A stretch of DNA of 64,000 bases from Gymnodinialimonas ulvae. GTDB taxonomy: Bacteria; Pseudomonadota; Alphaproteobacteria; Rhodobacterales; Rhodobacteraceae. The notes beneath the pieces are model-generated. The model had not been told where the DNA came from, did not search any database, and worked only from the letters and a program-made list of their open reading frames with translations. The stretch's first letter is position 1. Every line of letters starts with the position of its first letter. The translations under genes and the position numbers were made by a program. The stretch spans positions 496,001 through 560,000 of the forward strand of contig NZ_JBBIFX010000002.1 in the NCBI RefSeq assembly GCF_037543845.1. Direction: 5' to 3'. Shown here in pieces: positions 45,423 through 54,333 of the stretch.

Positions 45423-46337
45423 TCAGAGCAAGCCGTTGATCTCCGCCCGCGACGGCATGGACGCCGCCGTGCCGTGTTTTGTCACCGAAAGCGCCGCCGT
45501 TGCGGTTGCGAACCGCAAAGCGTCATCCAATGGTTGCCCCGCCGCCAGCGCCGTGGCGAACCCGCCGTTGAACGCATCGCCCGCCCCGGTCGTGTCCACC
45601 ACCGGCCCGGCCTTCATCGGGGCCGTGTGTATGGCCCGCGCCCCATCCCAGAACAGCGACCCGTGCGCGCCCAAGGTGATCAACGCGCCCTTCCGCACAC
45701 CTTTGGCCAGCAGCGCCTTGGCCGCCGCAATCGCATCGTCTGGCCCCGTGACCCGGCACCCGGTCAACTCCTTGGCCTCGGTCTCATTCGGTGTCACGTA
45801 GTCACACAGGGCCAACATCCCGTCCGGCAAGTCCGCCGCCGGTGCGGGGTTCAGGATCGTCGTCACCCCGGCCCCCGCCGCGATCTCCAGAAACTGCAGC
45901 GCCGCGTCCATCGGTTGCTCCAACTGCGTCATGGCGACCTTCGCCCCCGCAATCTCCGCCGCGCGCGCCTCCACATCCGCGCCGCTCAACGCGTCCGCCG
46001 CGCCCGGCACGACCACAATCGCGTTCTGGCCCGTCGCCTCTTCGATGAAGATGCCCGCCGATCCCGTGGGCCGCGCCGCGTCTTCAATCACCATCGACTG
46101 AACCCCCGCCTTGGCCCACACGTCGCGGCCCATTTGCCCGAACGTGTCCGCCCCGATCCGGCTGAGAAAGCCCACGTCGCCCCCCGCCTTCGCCGCCGCG
46201 ACCGCCTGGTTCGACCCCTTGCCGCCGGGGCCAAGCTGAAACCCGGTCCCAAGCAGGGTTTGGCCCACCACAGGCATCTTCTCCGTGCGATACGCGGCGT
46301 CGGCCACAAAGATCCCGAGGATGATGATATCCGCCAT
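45423..46337 (-). CDS. rbsK: Ribokinase (PfkB family)
   Basis: 304 aa. PfkB/ribokinase: signature 1 region LGPGGKGSNQAVAAAKAGG near residues 37-52, NPAPA (VTTILNPAPAADLP), TPNETEAKELTG, and signature 2 DTTGAGDAFNGGFATALAAG with the catalytic Asp. Start at 46337 chosen over 46403 because GAGGGG stands 7-8 nt before it and MADIIILGIFVADAAYR is the normal fold start. Monocistronic, convergent with the gene at 44409. Phosphorylates ribose or a related sugar. Confidence 0.9.
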   Translation of the reverse strand: MADIIILGIFVADAAYRTEKMPVVGQTLLGTGFQLGPGGKGSNQAVAAAKAGGDVGFLSRIGADTFGQMGRDVWAKAGVQSMVIEDAARPTGSAGIFIEEATGQNAIVVVPGAADALSGADVEARAAEIAGAKVAMTQLEQPMDAALQFLEIAAGAGVTTILNPAPAADLPDGMLALCDYVTPNETEAKELTGCRVTGPDDAIAAAKALLAKGVRKGALITLGAHGSLFWDGARAIHTAPMKAGPVVDTTGAGDAFNGGFATALAAGQPLDDALRFATATAALSVTKHGTAASMPSRAEINGLL

Positions 46338-46405
46338 AACGACCCCTCTTTCCCTTACCCGCGCAGCGAAGCATGATGCGGCCAAACTATTCAAGGGAGA
46401 CACAG

Positions 46406-47227
46406 ATGCGCTTTGTCAGATGGGGGGAAGCAGGGGCCGAAAACCCCGGCGTTCTCGACGCAAGCGGAACCATCCGCGACCTCAGCGGGATCGTCACCGA
46501 TATCGACGGCGCCATGCTCGCCAATATCCCCGCCTTCGACATCGACGCGTTGCCGGAAGTGCCCCACCAGACGCGCCTTGGCCCCTGCATCGCGCGGCCC
46601 GGCAAGCTGGTCTGCGTCGGGCTCAACTATGCCGATCACGCGGCCGAAGGTGGCTGGGACGTGCCCACCGAACCGGTCCTGTTCATGAAGGCCACCACCG
46701 CGATTTCCGGCCCCACCGATCCGGTTATCCTGCCGCCGGGCAGCCAAAGGACCGATTGGGAGGTCGAGCTTGGGATCATCATTGGCCGGGCCGCCAAACA
46801 CACCTCCGACGGGGCCGCGCATATCGCGGGCTATTGCGTCGTCAACGACATCTCCGAGCGCGCCTATCAGCAAGAGATGGGCGGCCAATGGACCAAGGGC
46901 AAAAGCTGCGACACCTTCGCGCCGATTGGGCCCTGGATGGTCACGGCGGATGAAATCACCGACCCCACGGGCCGCGGTATCTGGCTCGACGTGGATGGCG
47001 ACCGGATGCAGGACGGCAATACCGACACGATGATCTTCAAACCCGCCTTCCTTGTCGAATACATCAGCCGTTTCATGACGTTGGAGCCCGGCGACCTGAT
47101 CACAACCGGCACGCCTCCGGGTGTCGGCATGGGCAAATCTCCGCAGGTTTTCCTGCGCGACGGGCAGGAAATGCGCCTTGGCATCGACGGCCTTGGCGAA
47201 CAAATCCTACCGGTGCGCGCGTCATGA
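46406..47227 (+). CDS. Fumarylacetoacetate hydrolase (FAA) family protein
   Basis: 273 aa from the ATG at 46406 with GGGAGA ahead. C-terminal FAA fold: GKLVCVGLNYADHAAEGG, EPVLFMKATTAISGPTDPV, DWEVELGIIIGR with the metal ligands Glu, and YCVVNDISERAYQ, MTLEPGDLITTGTPPGVGMGK. This subgroup contains ureidoglycolate-lyase-like and 2,4-diketo-3-deoxy-sugar-acid hydrolases. Overlaps the acyl-CoA ligase by 4 bp, so both belong to one acid-degradation unit. Confidence 0.92.
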   Translation: MRFVRWGEAGAENPGVLDASGTIRDLSGIVTDIDGAMLANIPAFDIDALPEVPHQTRLGPCIARPGKLVCVGLNYADHAAEGGWDVPTEPVLFMKATTAISGPTDPVILPPGSQRTDWEVELGIIIGRAAKHTSDGAAHIAGYCVVNDISERAYQQEMGGQWTKGKSCDTFAPIGPWMVTADEITDPTGRGIWLDVDGDRMQDGNTDTMIFKPAFLVEYISRFMTLEPGDLITTGTPPGVGMGKSPQVFLRDGQEMRLGIDGLGEQILPVRAS

Positions 47228-48660
47228 ATATCGCGGTCTGGCTTGCCCGGACCGCTGCGGTGCGCGGAGACACTCCGGCACTTATGCTGGGTGACACCCA
47301 CGTTGCCACCTATGCGCAATTCGCCGACCGGGCCGCGCGCCTGGCCGGTGGTCTTATGGCCCATGGCATCGCCCCGGGCGCGCGCGTCGGCATTTTCGCC
47401 AAGAACGCCCCCGATTACCTGATTGCGATGTTCGGCATCTGGTGGGCGGGGGCCGTCGCCGTGCCGGTCAACGCCAAGCTCCACCCCAAGGAAGCCGCCT
47501 TCATCCTGTCCGACGCGGGCGCAACGCTCTGCTTCACCGGCAAGGGGATGGAGGCCCCCAATGCCATCGCCATGGGCAGCCTCTCTGCCGACCCGATCCC
47601 GTGCGCCGCGCGCGATCCCTCTGATCTCGCTTGGCTTTTCTACACCTCCGGGACCACCGGCAAACCCAAGGGCGTGCAGATCACCCATGGCATGCTCGCC
47701 GCCACCTCCACCTGCTATCCCATCGACGTCGACCCGGTCACGCCGCAAGACGCCGCTCTCTATGCCGCGCCCATGAGCCATGGCGCAGGCGTCTACGCGC
47801 CCATCCACGTGCGCATGGGCGCGCGCCATATCGCGCCGCGCTCGGGCGGGTTCGACGCGGGCGAGGTCCTCGACCTGTCGAAAACCCATGGCCCCACCTC
47901 CATGTTCCTCGCGCCCACCATGGTCCACCGTCTTCTCGATACGGCCAAGGCCCGGGGCGAGACCGGGGAAGGCATCAAGACCATCGTCTACGGCGGTGGC
48001 CCGATGTACCGCGCCGATATCGAAGAGGCGGTCCGCGTCATGGGCCCCAAATTCGTGCAGATCTACGGGCAGGGCGAATGCCCCATGGCCATCACCGCGC
48101 TCAGCCGCGCCGATGTCGCCGACCGCAGCCATCCGAACTGGGCCCACCGCCTGCTCTCTGTCGGACGCGCGCAATCCCTGGTCGAGGTCGCCATTGATGC
48201 CCCGCCCGGCGAGATCGGCGAGATCATGGTCAAAGGTGCGCCCGTCATGCCCGGCTATTGGCAAAACCCCACCGCCACCGCCGCCACCCTCAAAGACGGC
48301 TGGCTCTTGACCGGCGATGTCGGGCGGCTGGATCCCGACGGCTACCTGACCCTGCAAGACCGCTCCAAGGATGTGATCATCTCGGGGGGCACCAACATCT
48401 ACCCACGCGAGGTGGAAGAGGCGCTTTTGACCCATCCTTCGGTGATCGAAGTCTCCGTCGTGGGCCGCCCCAGCGCCGAATGGGGCGAAGATGTCGTGGC
48501 CTTTGTCGTCTGTACCGATCTGGATGAAGCCGCCCTCGACGCCCACTGTCTCGACGCGATCGCGCGCTTCAAACGGCCCAAGACCTATATCGCGCTGCCC
48601 GAGCTGCCGAAGAACAATTACGGCAAGGTTCTCAAGACCGAGCTGCGAAAAAGATTGTAA
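47224..48660 (+). CDS. AMP-dependent acyl-CoA synthetase/ligase
   Basis: 478 aa adenylate-forming enzyme. P-loop-like motif LFYTSGTTGKPKGVQITHG (A3), QIYGQGECPMAIT (A5), GDVGRLDPDGYLTLQDRSKDVIISGGTNIYPREVEEAL (A7-A8), and the catalytic Lys in PKNNYGKVLKTEL near the C-terminus. Slightly short for the family. Cytoplasmic; activates a carboxylic acid, most likely from the neighbouring FAA-fold step. Substrate undetermined. Confidence 0.93.
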   Translation: MNIAVWLARTAAVRGDTPALMLGDTHVATYAQFADRAARLAGGLMAHGIAPGARVGIFAKNAPDYLIAMFGIWWAGAVAVPVNAKLHPKEAAFILSDAGATLCFTGKGMEAPNAIAMGSLSADPIPCAARDPSDLAWLFYTSGTTGKPKGVQITHGMLAATSTCYPIDVDPVTPQDAALYAAPMSHGAGVYAPIHVRMGARHIAPRSGGFDAGEVLDLSKTHGPTSMFLAPTMVHRLLDTAKARGETGEGIKTIVYGGGPMYRADIEEAVRVMGPKFVQIYGQGECPMAITALSRADVADRSHPNWAHRLLSVGRAQSLVEVAIDAPPGEIGEIMVKGAPVMPGYWQNPTATAATLKDGWLLTGDVGRLDPDGYLTLQDRSKDVIISGGTNIYPREVEEALLTHPSVIEVSVVGRPSAEWGEDVVAFVVCTDLDEAALDAHCLDAIARFKRPKTYIALPELPKNNYGKVLKTELRKRL

Positions 48661-48735
48661 GAACCGCAACAGGGCGCAGAAATCGCTACCCCTCGCCTTG
48701 TTGCCCCCCCGCGAGAGGCCTACATCGCGTGGGCA

Positions 48736-49533
48736 ATGAAACGCTACATCCCTTTCCTGAAATCCGAGCCGTTGGTGTCGGTGATCCGCCTGCAGGGTGC
48801 GATTGCCGCCAATGCGCGCTCCGGCATCAGCGATGCGGGCCTGGCCGGTGCCATCGAAAAGGCGTTTGCCAAGGGCAAGCCCAAGGCCGTCGCGCTCGTC
48901 ATCAATTCCCCCGGCGGAAGCCCCGTGCAATCGGCACTGGTCGCCGCCCGCATCCGGCGGCTGGCCACCGAAAAAGAGATCCCCGTCCACGCCTTTGTCG
49001 AGGACGTCGCCGCCTCCGGTGGCTATTGGCTGGCCTGCGCAGGCGATGACATCTGGGTCGATCCCTCCTCCATTGTCGGCTCCATCGGCGTGATCTCCGC
49101 CAGCTTCGGCTTCGTTGAGGCGATGCAGAAAATCGGCGTCGAACGGCGCGTGCATACCGCCGGAGAGGACAAGTCGATCCTCGATCCCTTCCGCCCCGAG
49201 CGCGCCGAAGACATCGACCGCCTCAAGGATATCCAGCGCGACATTCACGCCGCCTTCATCGATCATGTCAAAACCCGGCGCGGTGACCGCCTCGCCGATG
49301 TGGACCTCTTCACCGGTGCGTTCTGGACCGGCGCGAAAGGCGTCGATCTGGGCCTTGCCGACGGCATCGGCCATGTCGTGCCCAAGATGAAAGAGCTTTA
49401 CGGCGACAAGGTGCGTTTCGCGGTGCACGGTCCCAAAAAGGGCCTGCTGTCGCGGTTCGGGACACGGGTCATGGAAGACATGGACCTCGGCCTGCAAGAG
49501 CGTGCGCTTTATGCGCGCTATGGCCTCTCGTGA
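48736..49533 (+). CDS. S49-family signal-peptide-peptidase-like protease
   Basis: 265 aa. Serine peptidase of the SppA/SohB type: VALVINSPGGSPVQSALVAARI, Ser94 in EDVAASGGYWLACAGDD, VGSIGVISASFGF, and general-base Lys146 in TAGEDKSILDPF. It lacks a clear N-terminal membrane segment, unlike SppA, so it may act in the cytoplasm or at the membrane surface. Stop overlaps the next start (TGATG), linking it to the zinc-ribbon mini-protein. Confidence 0.92.
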   Translation: MKRYIPFLKSEPLVSVIRLQGAIAANARSGISDAGLAGAIEKAFAKGKPKAVALVINSPGGSPVQSALVAARIRRLATEKEIPVHAFVEDVAASGGYWLACAGDDIWVDPSSIVGSIGVISASFGFVEAMQKIGVERRVHTAGEDKSILDPFRPERAEDIDRLKDIQRDIHAAFIDHVKTRRGDRLADVDLFTGAFWTGAKGVDLGLADGIGHVVPKMKELYGDKVRFAVHGPKKGLLSRFGTRVMEDMDLGLQERALYARYGLS

Positions 49534-49736
49534 TGATAAAGATCATCACGTTTTTTCTGATCGGCATGGCCGTTCTTGCGATGCTCGGGCGGTTGCGCTG
49601 GCCCGGTGGAGCCAAGGGCGTGGGCCGAGACAAGCCACGCGGCGCGTTGCCCAAGCCCAAGACCTGCCCGACCTGCGGGCGGATGAACCTGCGTGGCGGC
49701 CCCTGCCGCGCGTGCCGCGAGGACGGGAATGGCTGA
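49533..49736 (+). CDS. Small membrane protein with zinc ribbon
   Basis: 67 aa. One N-terminal membrane segment (IKIITFFLIGMAVLAMLG) and a C-terminal zinc-ribbon-like CPTCGRMNLRGGPCRAC (CxxC-x9-CxxC). No family recognised. It overlaps the peptidase stop upstream and the exchanger start downstream, so it is part of a tight three-gene unit. An adaptor between protease and membrane partner is conceivable, but unproven. Confidence 0.75.
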   Translation: MIKIITFFLIGMAVLAMLGRLRWPGGAKGVGRDKPRGALPKPKTCPTCGRMNLRGGPCRACREDGNG

Positions 49737-50673
49737 CGCGTTTGGCTTTGCGATCCTCGGCCTGGTGATCCTGCTGCTGGCCGGTGACGTGCTGGTGAAG
49801 GGCGCGGTCAACCTGGCCCTGCGCCTCGGCATCCCCGCCCTCATCGTTTCGCTCACCATCGTCGCTTTCGGCACCTCTGCGCCCGAATTGCTGATCTCCA
49901 TCCAATCCATCCTCGAAGGCGTACCGGGGCTCGCGCTCGGCAACGTCGTGGGTTCCAACACCGCCAACGTCCTTCTGGTGCTCGGCGTGCCCGCGCTTTT
50001 GGCGGGCCTTGGGGCGACCTCCGACACCCGCCGCGAATATGTCTTCATGCTGGGCGCTTCGGTGCTCTTCATCGCCTTGTGTTTCCTCGGCCCACTCACC
50101 TGGTGGCATGGCCTGATCCTGCTGGCAGGCCTCGCCATCATGCTCGGCGACGCCGTCCGCTCCGCCAAGGCGCACCGCAATGCCAATGCCGATGATACCG
50201 GCGACCTCGAAGAAGCCGACCCCGACATGGAATGGTGGAAAATCGCCGCCTACCTGGCTCTCGGGCTCATCGGCCTTCCACTGGGGGCCAACCTCCTGAT
50301 CGACAGCGCCACGGAAATCGCGACCGCCTACGGCATCTCCGACACGGTCATCGGCCTCACACTCGTGGCGGTCGGCACCTCCCTGCCGGAGCTGGCCACC
50401 ACCGTCATGGCCGCCTTTCGCAAACAGGCCGACGTTGCCATCGGCAACGTCATCGGCTCCAACGTCTTCAACCTTCTTGCGATCATCGGCATTGCCACGC
50501 TTGTTGGCCCGATCCCCGTCGATCCCGAGATCGTCAAATTCGACCTCTGGGTCATGCTCGCCGCATCTTTGGTGCTGCTGCCCTTCGTGTTTCGCAAGCT
50601 ACCGATGGGGCGCGGTGTCGGTCTGGCCTTTTCCGCGCTCTATGCGGGCTATATCGTGATCCTCCTGACCTGA
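49729..50673 (+). CDS. Calcium/sodium antiporter (CaxA/YrbG type)
   Basis: 314 aa with about ten membrane segments in two inverted halves, each carrying the alpha-repeat: VAFGTSAPELLISI (first, about 41-54) and AVGTSLPELATTVMAAF (second), plus GNVVGSNTANVLLVLG and GNVIGSNVFNLLAIIG. These are the ion-binding motifs of the exchanger family. ATG 49729 lies inside the end of the zinc-ribbon gene. Inner-membrane cation exchange. Confidence 0.95.
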   Translation: MADAFGFAILGLVILLLAGDVLVKGAVNLALRLGIPALIVSLTIVAFGTSAPELLISIQSILEGVPGLALGNVVGSNTANVLLVLGVPALLAGLGATSDTRREYVFMLGASVLFIALCFLGPLTWWHGLILLAGLAIMLGDAVRSAKAHRNANADDTGDLEEADPDMEWWKIAAYLALGLIGLPLGANLLIDSATEIATAYGISDTVIGLTLVAVGTSLPELATTVMAAFRKQADVAIGNVIGSNVFNLLAIIGIATLVGPIPVDPEIVKFDLWVMLAASLVLLPFVFRKLPMGRGVGLAFSALYAGYIVILLT

Positions 50674-50686
50674 GGGGAACACCAGT

Positions 50687-51460
50687 ATGACTGCTTTGAT
50701 AACCGGCGCCGCGAAACGGCTGGGCCGCGCCATGGCCCTGGAACTCGCCACCCATGGCCACGACATCGCCGTGCACTACAATGGCAGCGTGGAGGCCGCC
50801 GAAGACACCTGTGCCGAAATTCGGGCGCTTGGTGTGAAGGCCGTGCCGTTGCAGGCCGACCTGCTGGACGAGGACGCCACCCAAGCCCTTCTGCCCCGCG
50901 CAGCCGACGCCCTTGGCGGCATTGACGTGCTCATCAACAACGCCTCGATCTTTGAACACGACACGATCGAAACCGCCACGCGCAGCTCCTGGGACCGCCA
51001 CATCGGCTCGAACCTGCGCGCGCCGTTCCTCCTGACGCAGGCGTTGGCCGCGCAACTTCCCGGTCCCGACCTCGACGACAACAACGAACCCGTCGCCCGC
51101 GGTCTGGTGATCAACATGCTCGACCAACGCGTCCATAAACTCACGCCGGAGTTCATGACCTACACCATCGCCAAGATGGGGCTCTGGGCCTTCACCCGCA
51201 CCGCCGCGCAGGCACTGGCCCCCAAGGCGCGCGTCAATGCCATCGGGCCCGGCCCCACGATGCAGGGTGGTCGTCAATCCGCCGAACACTTCGCCAAGCA
51301 ACGCGCCGCCACCATCCTCGAACGCGGCGCCGATCCGCAGGCAATCTGCGAGGCTCTGCGCTATTTCCTGACCGCGAAATCCGTCACCGGACAGCTGATT
51401 TGCGTCGATGGCGGCCAACATCTGGCCTGGGAAACGCCCGATGTCGTTGGGGTCGAATGA
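50687..51460 (+). CDS. FolM-like dihydromonapterin/pteridine reductase (SDR)
   Basis: 257 aa SDR with the Arg-type cofactor loop TGAAKRLGRAMALEL that pteridine reductases use in place of TGxxxGIG, INNASIFEHD, NMLDQRVHKLTPEFMTYTIAKMGL (Tyr-x3-Lys) and the LICVDGGQHL end. The group includes FolM, which reduces dihydromonapterin or dihydrofolate with NADPH. GGGGAA precedes the ATG. In the same direction as uvrC but separated by a 291-bp AT-rich spacer. Confidence 0.85.
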   Translation: MTALITGAAKRLGRAMALELATHGHDIAVHYNGSVEAAEDTCAEIRALGVKAVPLQADLLDEDATQALLPRAADALGGIDVLINNASIFEHDTIETATRSSWDRHIGSNLRAPFLLTQALAAQLPGPDLDDNNEPVARGLVINMLDQRVHKLTPEFMTYTIAKMGLWAFTRTAAQALAPKARVNAIGPGPTMQGGRQSAEHFAKQRAATILERGADPQAICEALRYFLTAKSVTGQLICVDGGQHLAWETPDVVGVE

Positions 51461-51751
51461 AATATCGCGCCACGCTTTTCCACCGGAGCGCGAAATTTAA
51501 CGGTTTCGTGACATCGATGTCTAATTTTCATGACATCCTGTATACAGGGCAAAAATAGTGTTGTAAATCAATGAATTACAATAATGCCTAATAATTAAGC
51601 AAATCGTAGAAGTCTGCCAAAAACAACGGAAAATTCCGCATGCCAAAGACTTCTCCGCAAGCTTATCCACAGAAACGGTGGAAAGGTTACCCCTTGATGA
51701 ACCCTGACATCCGTTGCAGCAGAAAAGAGAATCAAGAAACTCTGGAATCCG
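51461..51751 (+). promoter_or_regulatory. AT-rich spacer with palindromes and a DnaA box before uvrC
   Basis: 291 bp, no gene. Two perfect 12-bp palindromes, GACATCGATGTC (51510-51521) and CCTGTATACAGG (51537-51548), each preceded or started by TGACAT-type sequence. The centre (51545-51610) is very AT-rich. TTATCCACA at 51663-51671 is a perfect DnaA box. No LexA box of the alphaproteobacterial GTTC-N7-GTTC kind was found. Probably the uvrC promoter region. Confidence 0.5.
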
Positions 51752-53620
51752 ATGGAAAATGAGACTGAACATCCGCCGGAAACCGGCCATGAGGTGATCC
51801 AGAACTACCTCAGGACGCTCGACAACAGCCCTGGCGTGTATCGCATGCTCGACGCTCAATCGCGGGTTCTCTATGTCGGCAAGGCGCGCGCGCTCAAGCG
51901 TCGCGTCTCGAACTATGCCAAGCCGTCCGGCCATTCCCCGCGTATCGCGCGGATGATCCGTGAAACCGCCTCGATGATGTTCCTCACCACCCGCACGGAG
52001 ACCGAGGCGCTCCTACTCGAACAAAACCTCATCAAGCAGCTCAAACCAAAGTTCAACGTCCTGCTGCGCGATGACAAGAGCTTCCCGAACATCCTCGTGA
52101 GCCGCACCCACGGCTACCCACAGATCAAGAAACATCGCGGCGCGAAGACGGAAAAGGGCGATTACTTCGGCCCTTTCGCCTCCGCCGGGGCCGTCAACCG
52201 CACGCTGAACCAACTGCAAAAGGTCTTCCTTTTGCGCAATTGCACCGATGCCACCTTCGAAGCCCGCACCCGCCCGTGCCTTCTGTATCAGATCAAGCGC
52301 TGCTCCGGCCCCTGCGTCGGCTACATTTCCGAGGCCGATTACGCCGCCTCCGTCGCCGATGCCGTCCGCTTCCTCAAGGGCGACAGCACGGAATTGCAAG
52401 CCAATCTCGCGGACCAAATGGCCGAAGCCTCCAAGGACATGGAATTCGAACGCGCCGCCGCCCTGCGCGACCGCATCCGCGCGCTCACCAACGTGCAATC
52501 CGCCCAGGGCATCAACCCGCGCGGCGTGCGCGAGGCCGACGTGATCGCGCTCCATATGGAAGGCGGGCAGGCCTGTGTGCAGGTGTTCTTCATCCGCGCC
52601 AACCAGAACTGGGGCAACAAGGATTACTACCCCCGCGTCGGCCTCGACATCGACGAACCCGAGGTGCTGGAGGCCTTCGTGGGCCAATTCTACGACACCA
52701 AAGACGTGCCCCGGCAGGTGATCCTGTCCCATCCCGTTGAAAACATGGACCTTATGGCCGACGCGCTCTCCCAAAAGCGTGGCACAAAGGTCGAAATCCT
52801 GGTCCCCCAGCGCGGCGAGAAACTCGAACTCGTCGAAGGCGCGCGGCGCAATGCCCGCGAAAGCCTGGGCCGCCAAATGGCCGAAAGCCAAGCGCAGGGC
52901 AAACTCCTGCGCGGGCTCGCCGACGCCTTCGACCTCGACGCGCCCCCCAAACGGATCGAGGTCTACGACAATTCCCACATTCAGGGCACGAATGCCGTCG
53001 GCGGCATGATCGTCGCGGGCCCCGACGGCTTTATGAAAAGCCAATACCGCAAATTCAACATCCGCGGTGACGACCTCACCCCCGGCGACGATTTCGGCAT
53101 GATGAAAGAGGTCCTGAACCGCCGCTTCAAACGCCTGCTGAAAGAAGACCCTGATCGTGAGACCGAGGCCTGGCCCGACCTTCTCCTGATCGACGGCGGC
53201 GCGGGCCAGATCAGCGCCGTGAAGGAAATCATGGACGACCTCGGCGTCGAAGACGTGCCCTTTATCGGCGTCGCCAAAGGCATCGACCGCGATCAGGGCA
53301 AGGAAGAATTTCACCGCCCCGGCGCGCAGGCCTTCGCGCTCAAACGCAATGATCCGGTGCTCTACTTCATCCAACGCATGCGCGACGAGGCGCACCGCTT
53401 CGCCATCGGCGCGCACCGCAACAAACGCGCCAAGGCCGTCAGCGCCACGCCGCTGGACGATGTGCCGGGTGTCGGAGCGTCCCGCAAACGCGCACTTCTC
53501 GCGCATTTCGGCTCAGCGAAGGCGGTGACGCGCGCGAACCTCGCGGACCTGAAAGCGGTGGAGGGAGTCAGCGAGGGGCTGGCGCAGAAGATCTACGATC
53601 ATTTCCACGAGGGCGGGTGA
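51752..53620 (+). CDS. uvrC: Excinuclease ABC subunit C
   Basis: 622 aa, normal for UvrC, which cuts on both sides of DNA lesions with UvrA and UvrB. GIY-YIG domain at residues 28-100 (GVYRMLDAQSRVLYVGKARALKRRVSNY), the cysteine-rich RPCLLYQIKRCSGPCVGYIS, a UVR helix pair around EASKDMEFERAAALRDRIRAL, the RNase-H-like endonuclease with VYDNSHIQGTNAVGGMIV and LLIDGGAGQ, and C-terminal HhH DDVPGVGASRKRALLAHFGS. Complete. The Imm11-like gene starts 4 bp downstream. Confidence 0.97.
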   Translation: MENETEHPPETGHEVIQNYLRTLDNSPGVYRMLDAQSRVLYVGKARALKRRVSNYAKPSGHSPRIARMIRETASMMFLTTRTETEALLLEQNLIKQLKPKFNVLLRDDKSFPNILVSRTHGYPQIKKHRGAKTEKGDYFGPFASAGAVNRTLNQLQKVFLLRNCTDATFEARTRPCLLYQIKRCSGPCVGYISEADYAASVADAVRFLKGDSTELQANLADQMAEASKDMEFERAAALRDRIRALTNVQSAQGINPRGVREADVIALHMEGGQACVQVFFIRANQNWGNKDYYPRVGLDIDEPEVLEAFVGQFYDTKDVPRQVILSHPVENMDLMADALSQKRGTKVEILVPQRGEKLELVEGARRNARESLGRQMAESQAQGKLLRGLADAFDLDAPPKRIEVYDNSHIQGTNAVGGMIVAGPDGFMKSQYRKFNIRGDDLTPGDDFGMMKEVLNRRFKRLLKEDPDRETEAWPDLLLIDGGAGQISAVKEIMDDLGVEDVPFIGVAKGIDRDQGKEEFHRPGAQAFALKRNDPVLYFIQRMRDEAHRFAIGAHRNKRAKAVSATPLDDVPGVGASRKRALLAHFGSAKAVTRANLADLKAVEGVSEGLAQKIYDHFHEGG

Positions 53621-53624
53621 ATCG

Positions 53625-54284
53625 ATGGAAGCGCAACGCGATGTATTTTGGCGTTCCCCGATCCCGACTGGATCAAAGCACCACCAATTCATTGACGCAC
53701 GCATGGCCGATGGATCACACGTAACGGCACAGCTATCCAACGCACGTAGACTATTCGAGCCTGTTCCAGCTGGGGAGGAACCGGCCTTCCTTTCCTTGGG
53801 AACTCAAGGCAAGCCGCCCGCATCTGGCGTAGCTGACGCGATGAAGATCGGAGGTGGATTTATAATCGTATCCCAGAAACTCAGGGACATTCTGACCCGT
53901 TTCAACCTTGGTGCGACGCAACTGATTGAGCTGCCCATCTATCGGGATGAGCATCGCACGCCGACGGACCTGCCGCCTCACTTTATGCTGCACGTGTGTG
54001 AGACAAAGGACGGCTTCCGCCCGGAAGAGTCCAAAGGGGCCACACGTATGAATAATCCACTCACTGGTGAGCCGCTGCCGAATGGGCCGTGGGTATTCCG
54101 TGGGCCTTCCGAGGGGGACGCAATCGCGATTTCGGCATCGGATGCAGGCGGTGTAGACTTATGGGGCTACAGAAACCTCGACGGACACATGTTTTTCAGC
54201 GACCCTTTGAAGCAAGCGATCGACGCAGCAAAGATAAAGTCCAAGGACCTGACGTTCCATAGGTGCGTCACGTTGAACGAATGA
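53625..54284 (+). CDS. Imm11/DUF1629-like immunity-type protein
   Basis: 219 aa, cytoplasmic, with more AT than its neighbours. The C-terminus HMFFSDPLKQAIDAAKIKSKDLTFHRCVTLNE fits the end pattern of Imm11 (DUF1629) proteins (SDRLKxAIExAxLTGxxF), which are immunity proteins of polymorphic toxins. No toxin gene is next to it; the flanks are uvrC (4 bp upstream) and pgsA. An orphan immunity gene or a repurposed domain. Assignment rests on one motif and general layout. Confidence 0.5.
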   Translation: MEAQRDVFWRSPIPTGSKHHQFIDARMADGSHVTAQLSNARRLFEPVPAGEEPAFLSLGTQGKPPASGVADAMKIGGGFIIVSQKLRDILTRFNLGATQLIELPIYRDEHRTPTDLPPHFMLHVCETKDGFRPEESKGATRMNNPLTGEPLPNGPWVFRGPSEGDAIAISASDAGGVDLWGYRNLDGHMFFSDPLKQAIDAAKIKSKDLTFHRCVTLNE

Positions 54285-54333
54285 ACCCTTCGCTCATGAC
54301 CTATCAAGCCTAGCGCGGCTCCAACCCACCCAA

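Noticed and set aside
46867..49497. Very long open frame (876 codons) on the minus strand
   Set aside because: It lies antisense to three well-supported genes (FAA hydrolase, ligase, S49 peptidase), has His/Gly/Asp-rich composition without motifs, and is typical of high-GC antisense frames.
51461..51751. Chromosomal replication origin
   Set aside because: Only one perfect DnaA box plus one weak TTTTCCACC at 51477; no cluster, and no dnaA, parA/B or hemE next to it.
53625..54284. Complete toxin-immunity module
   Set aside because: No toxin, Rhs or secretion gene on either side; only the immunity-like gene can be supported.
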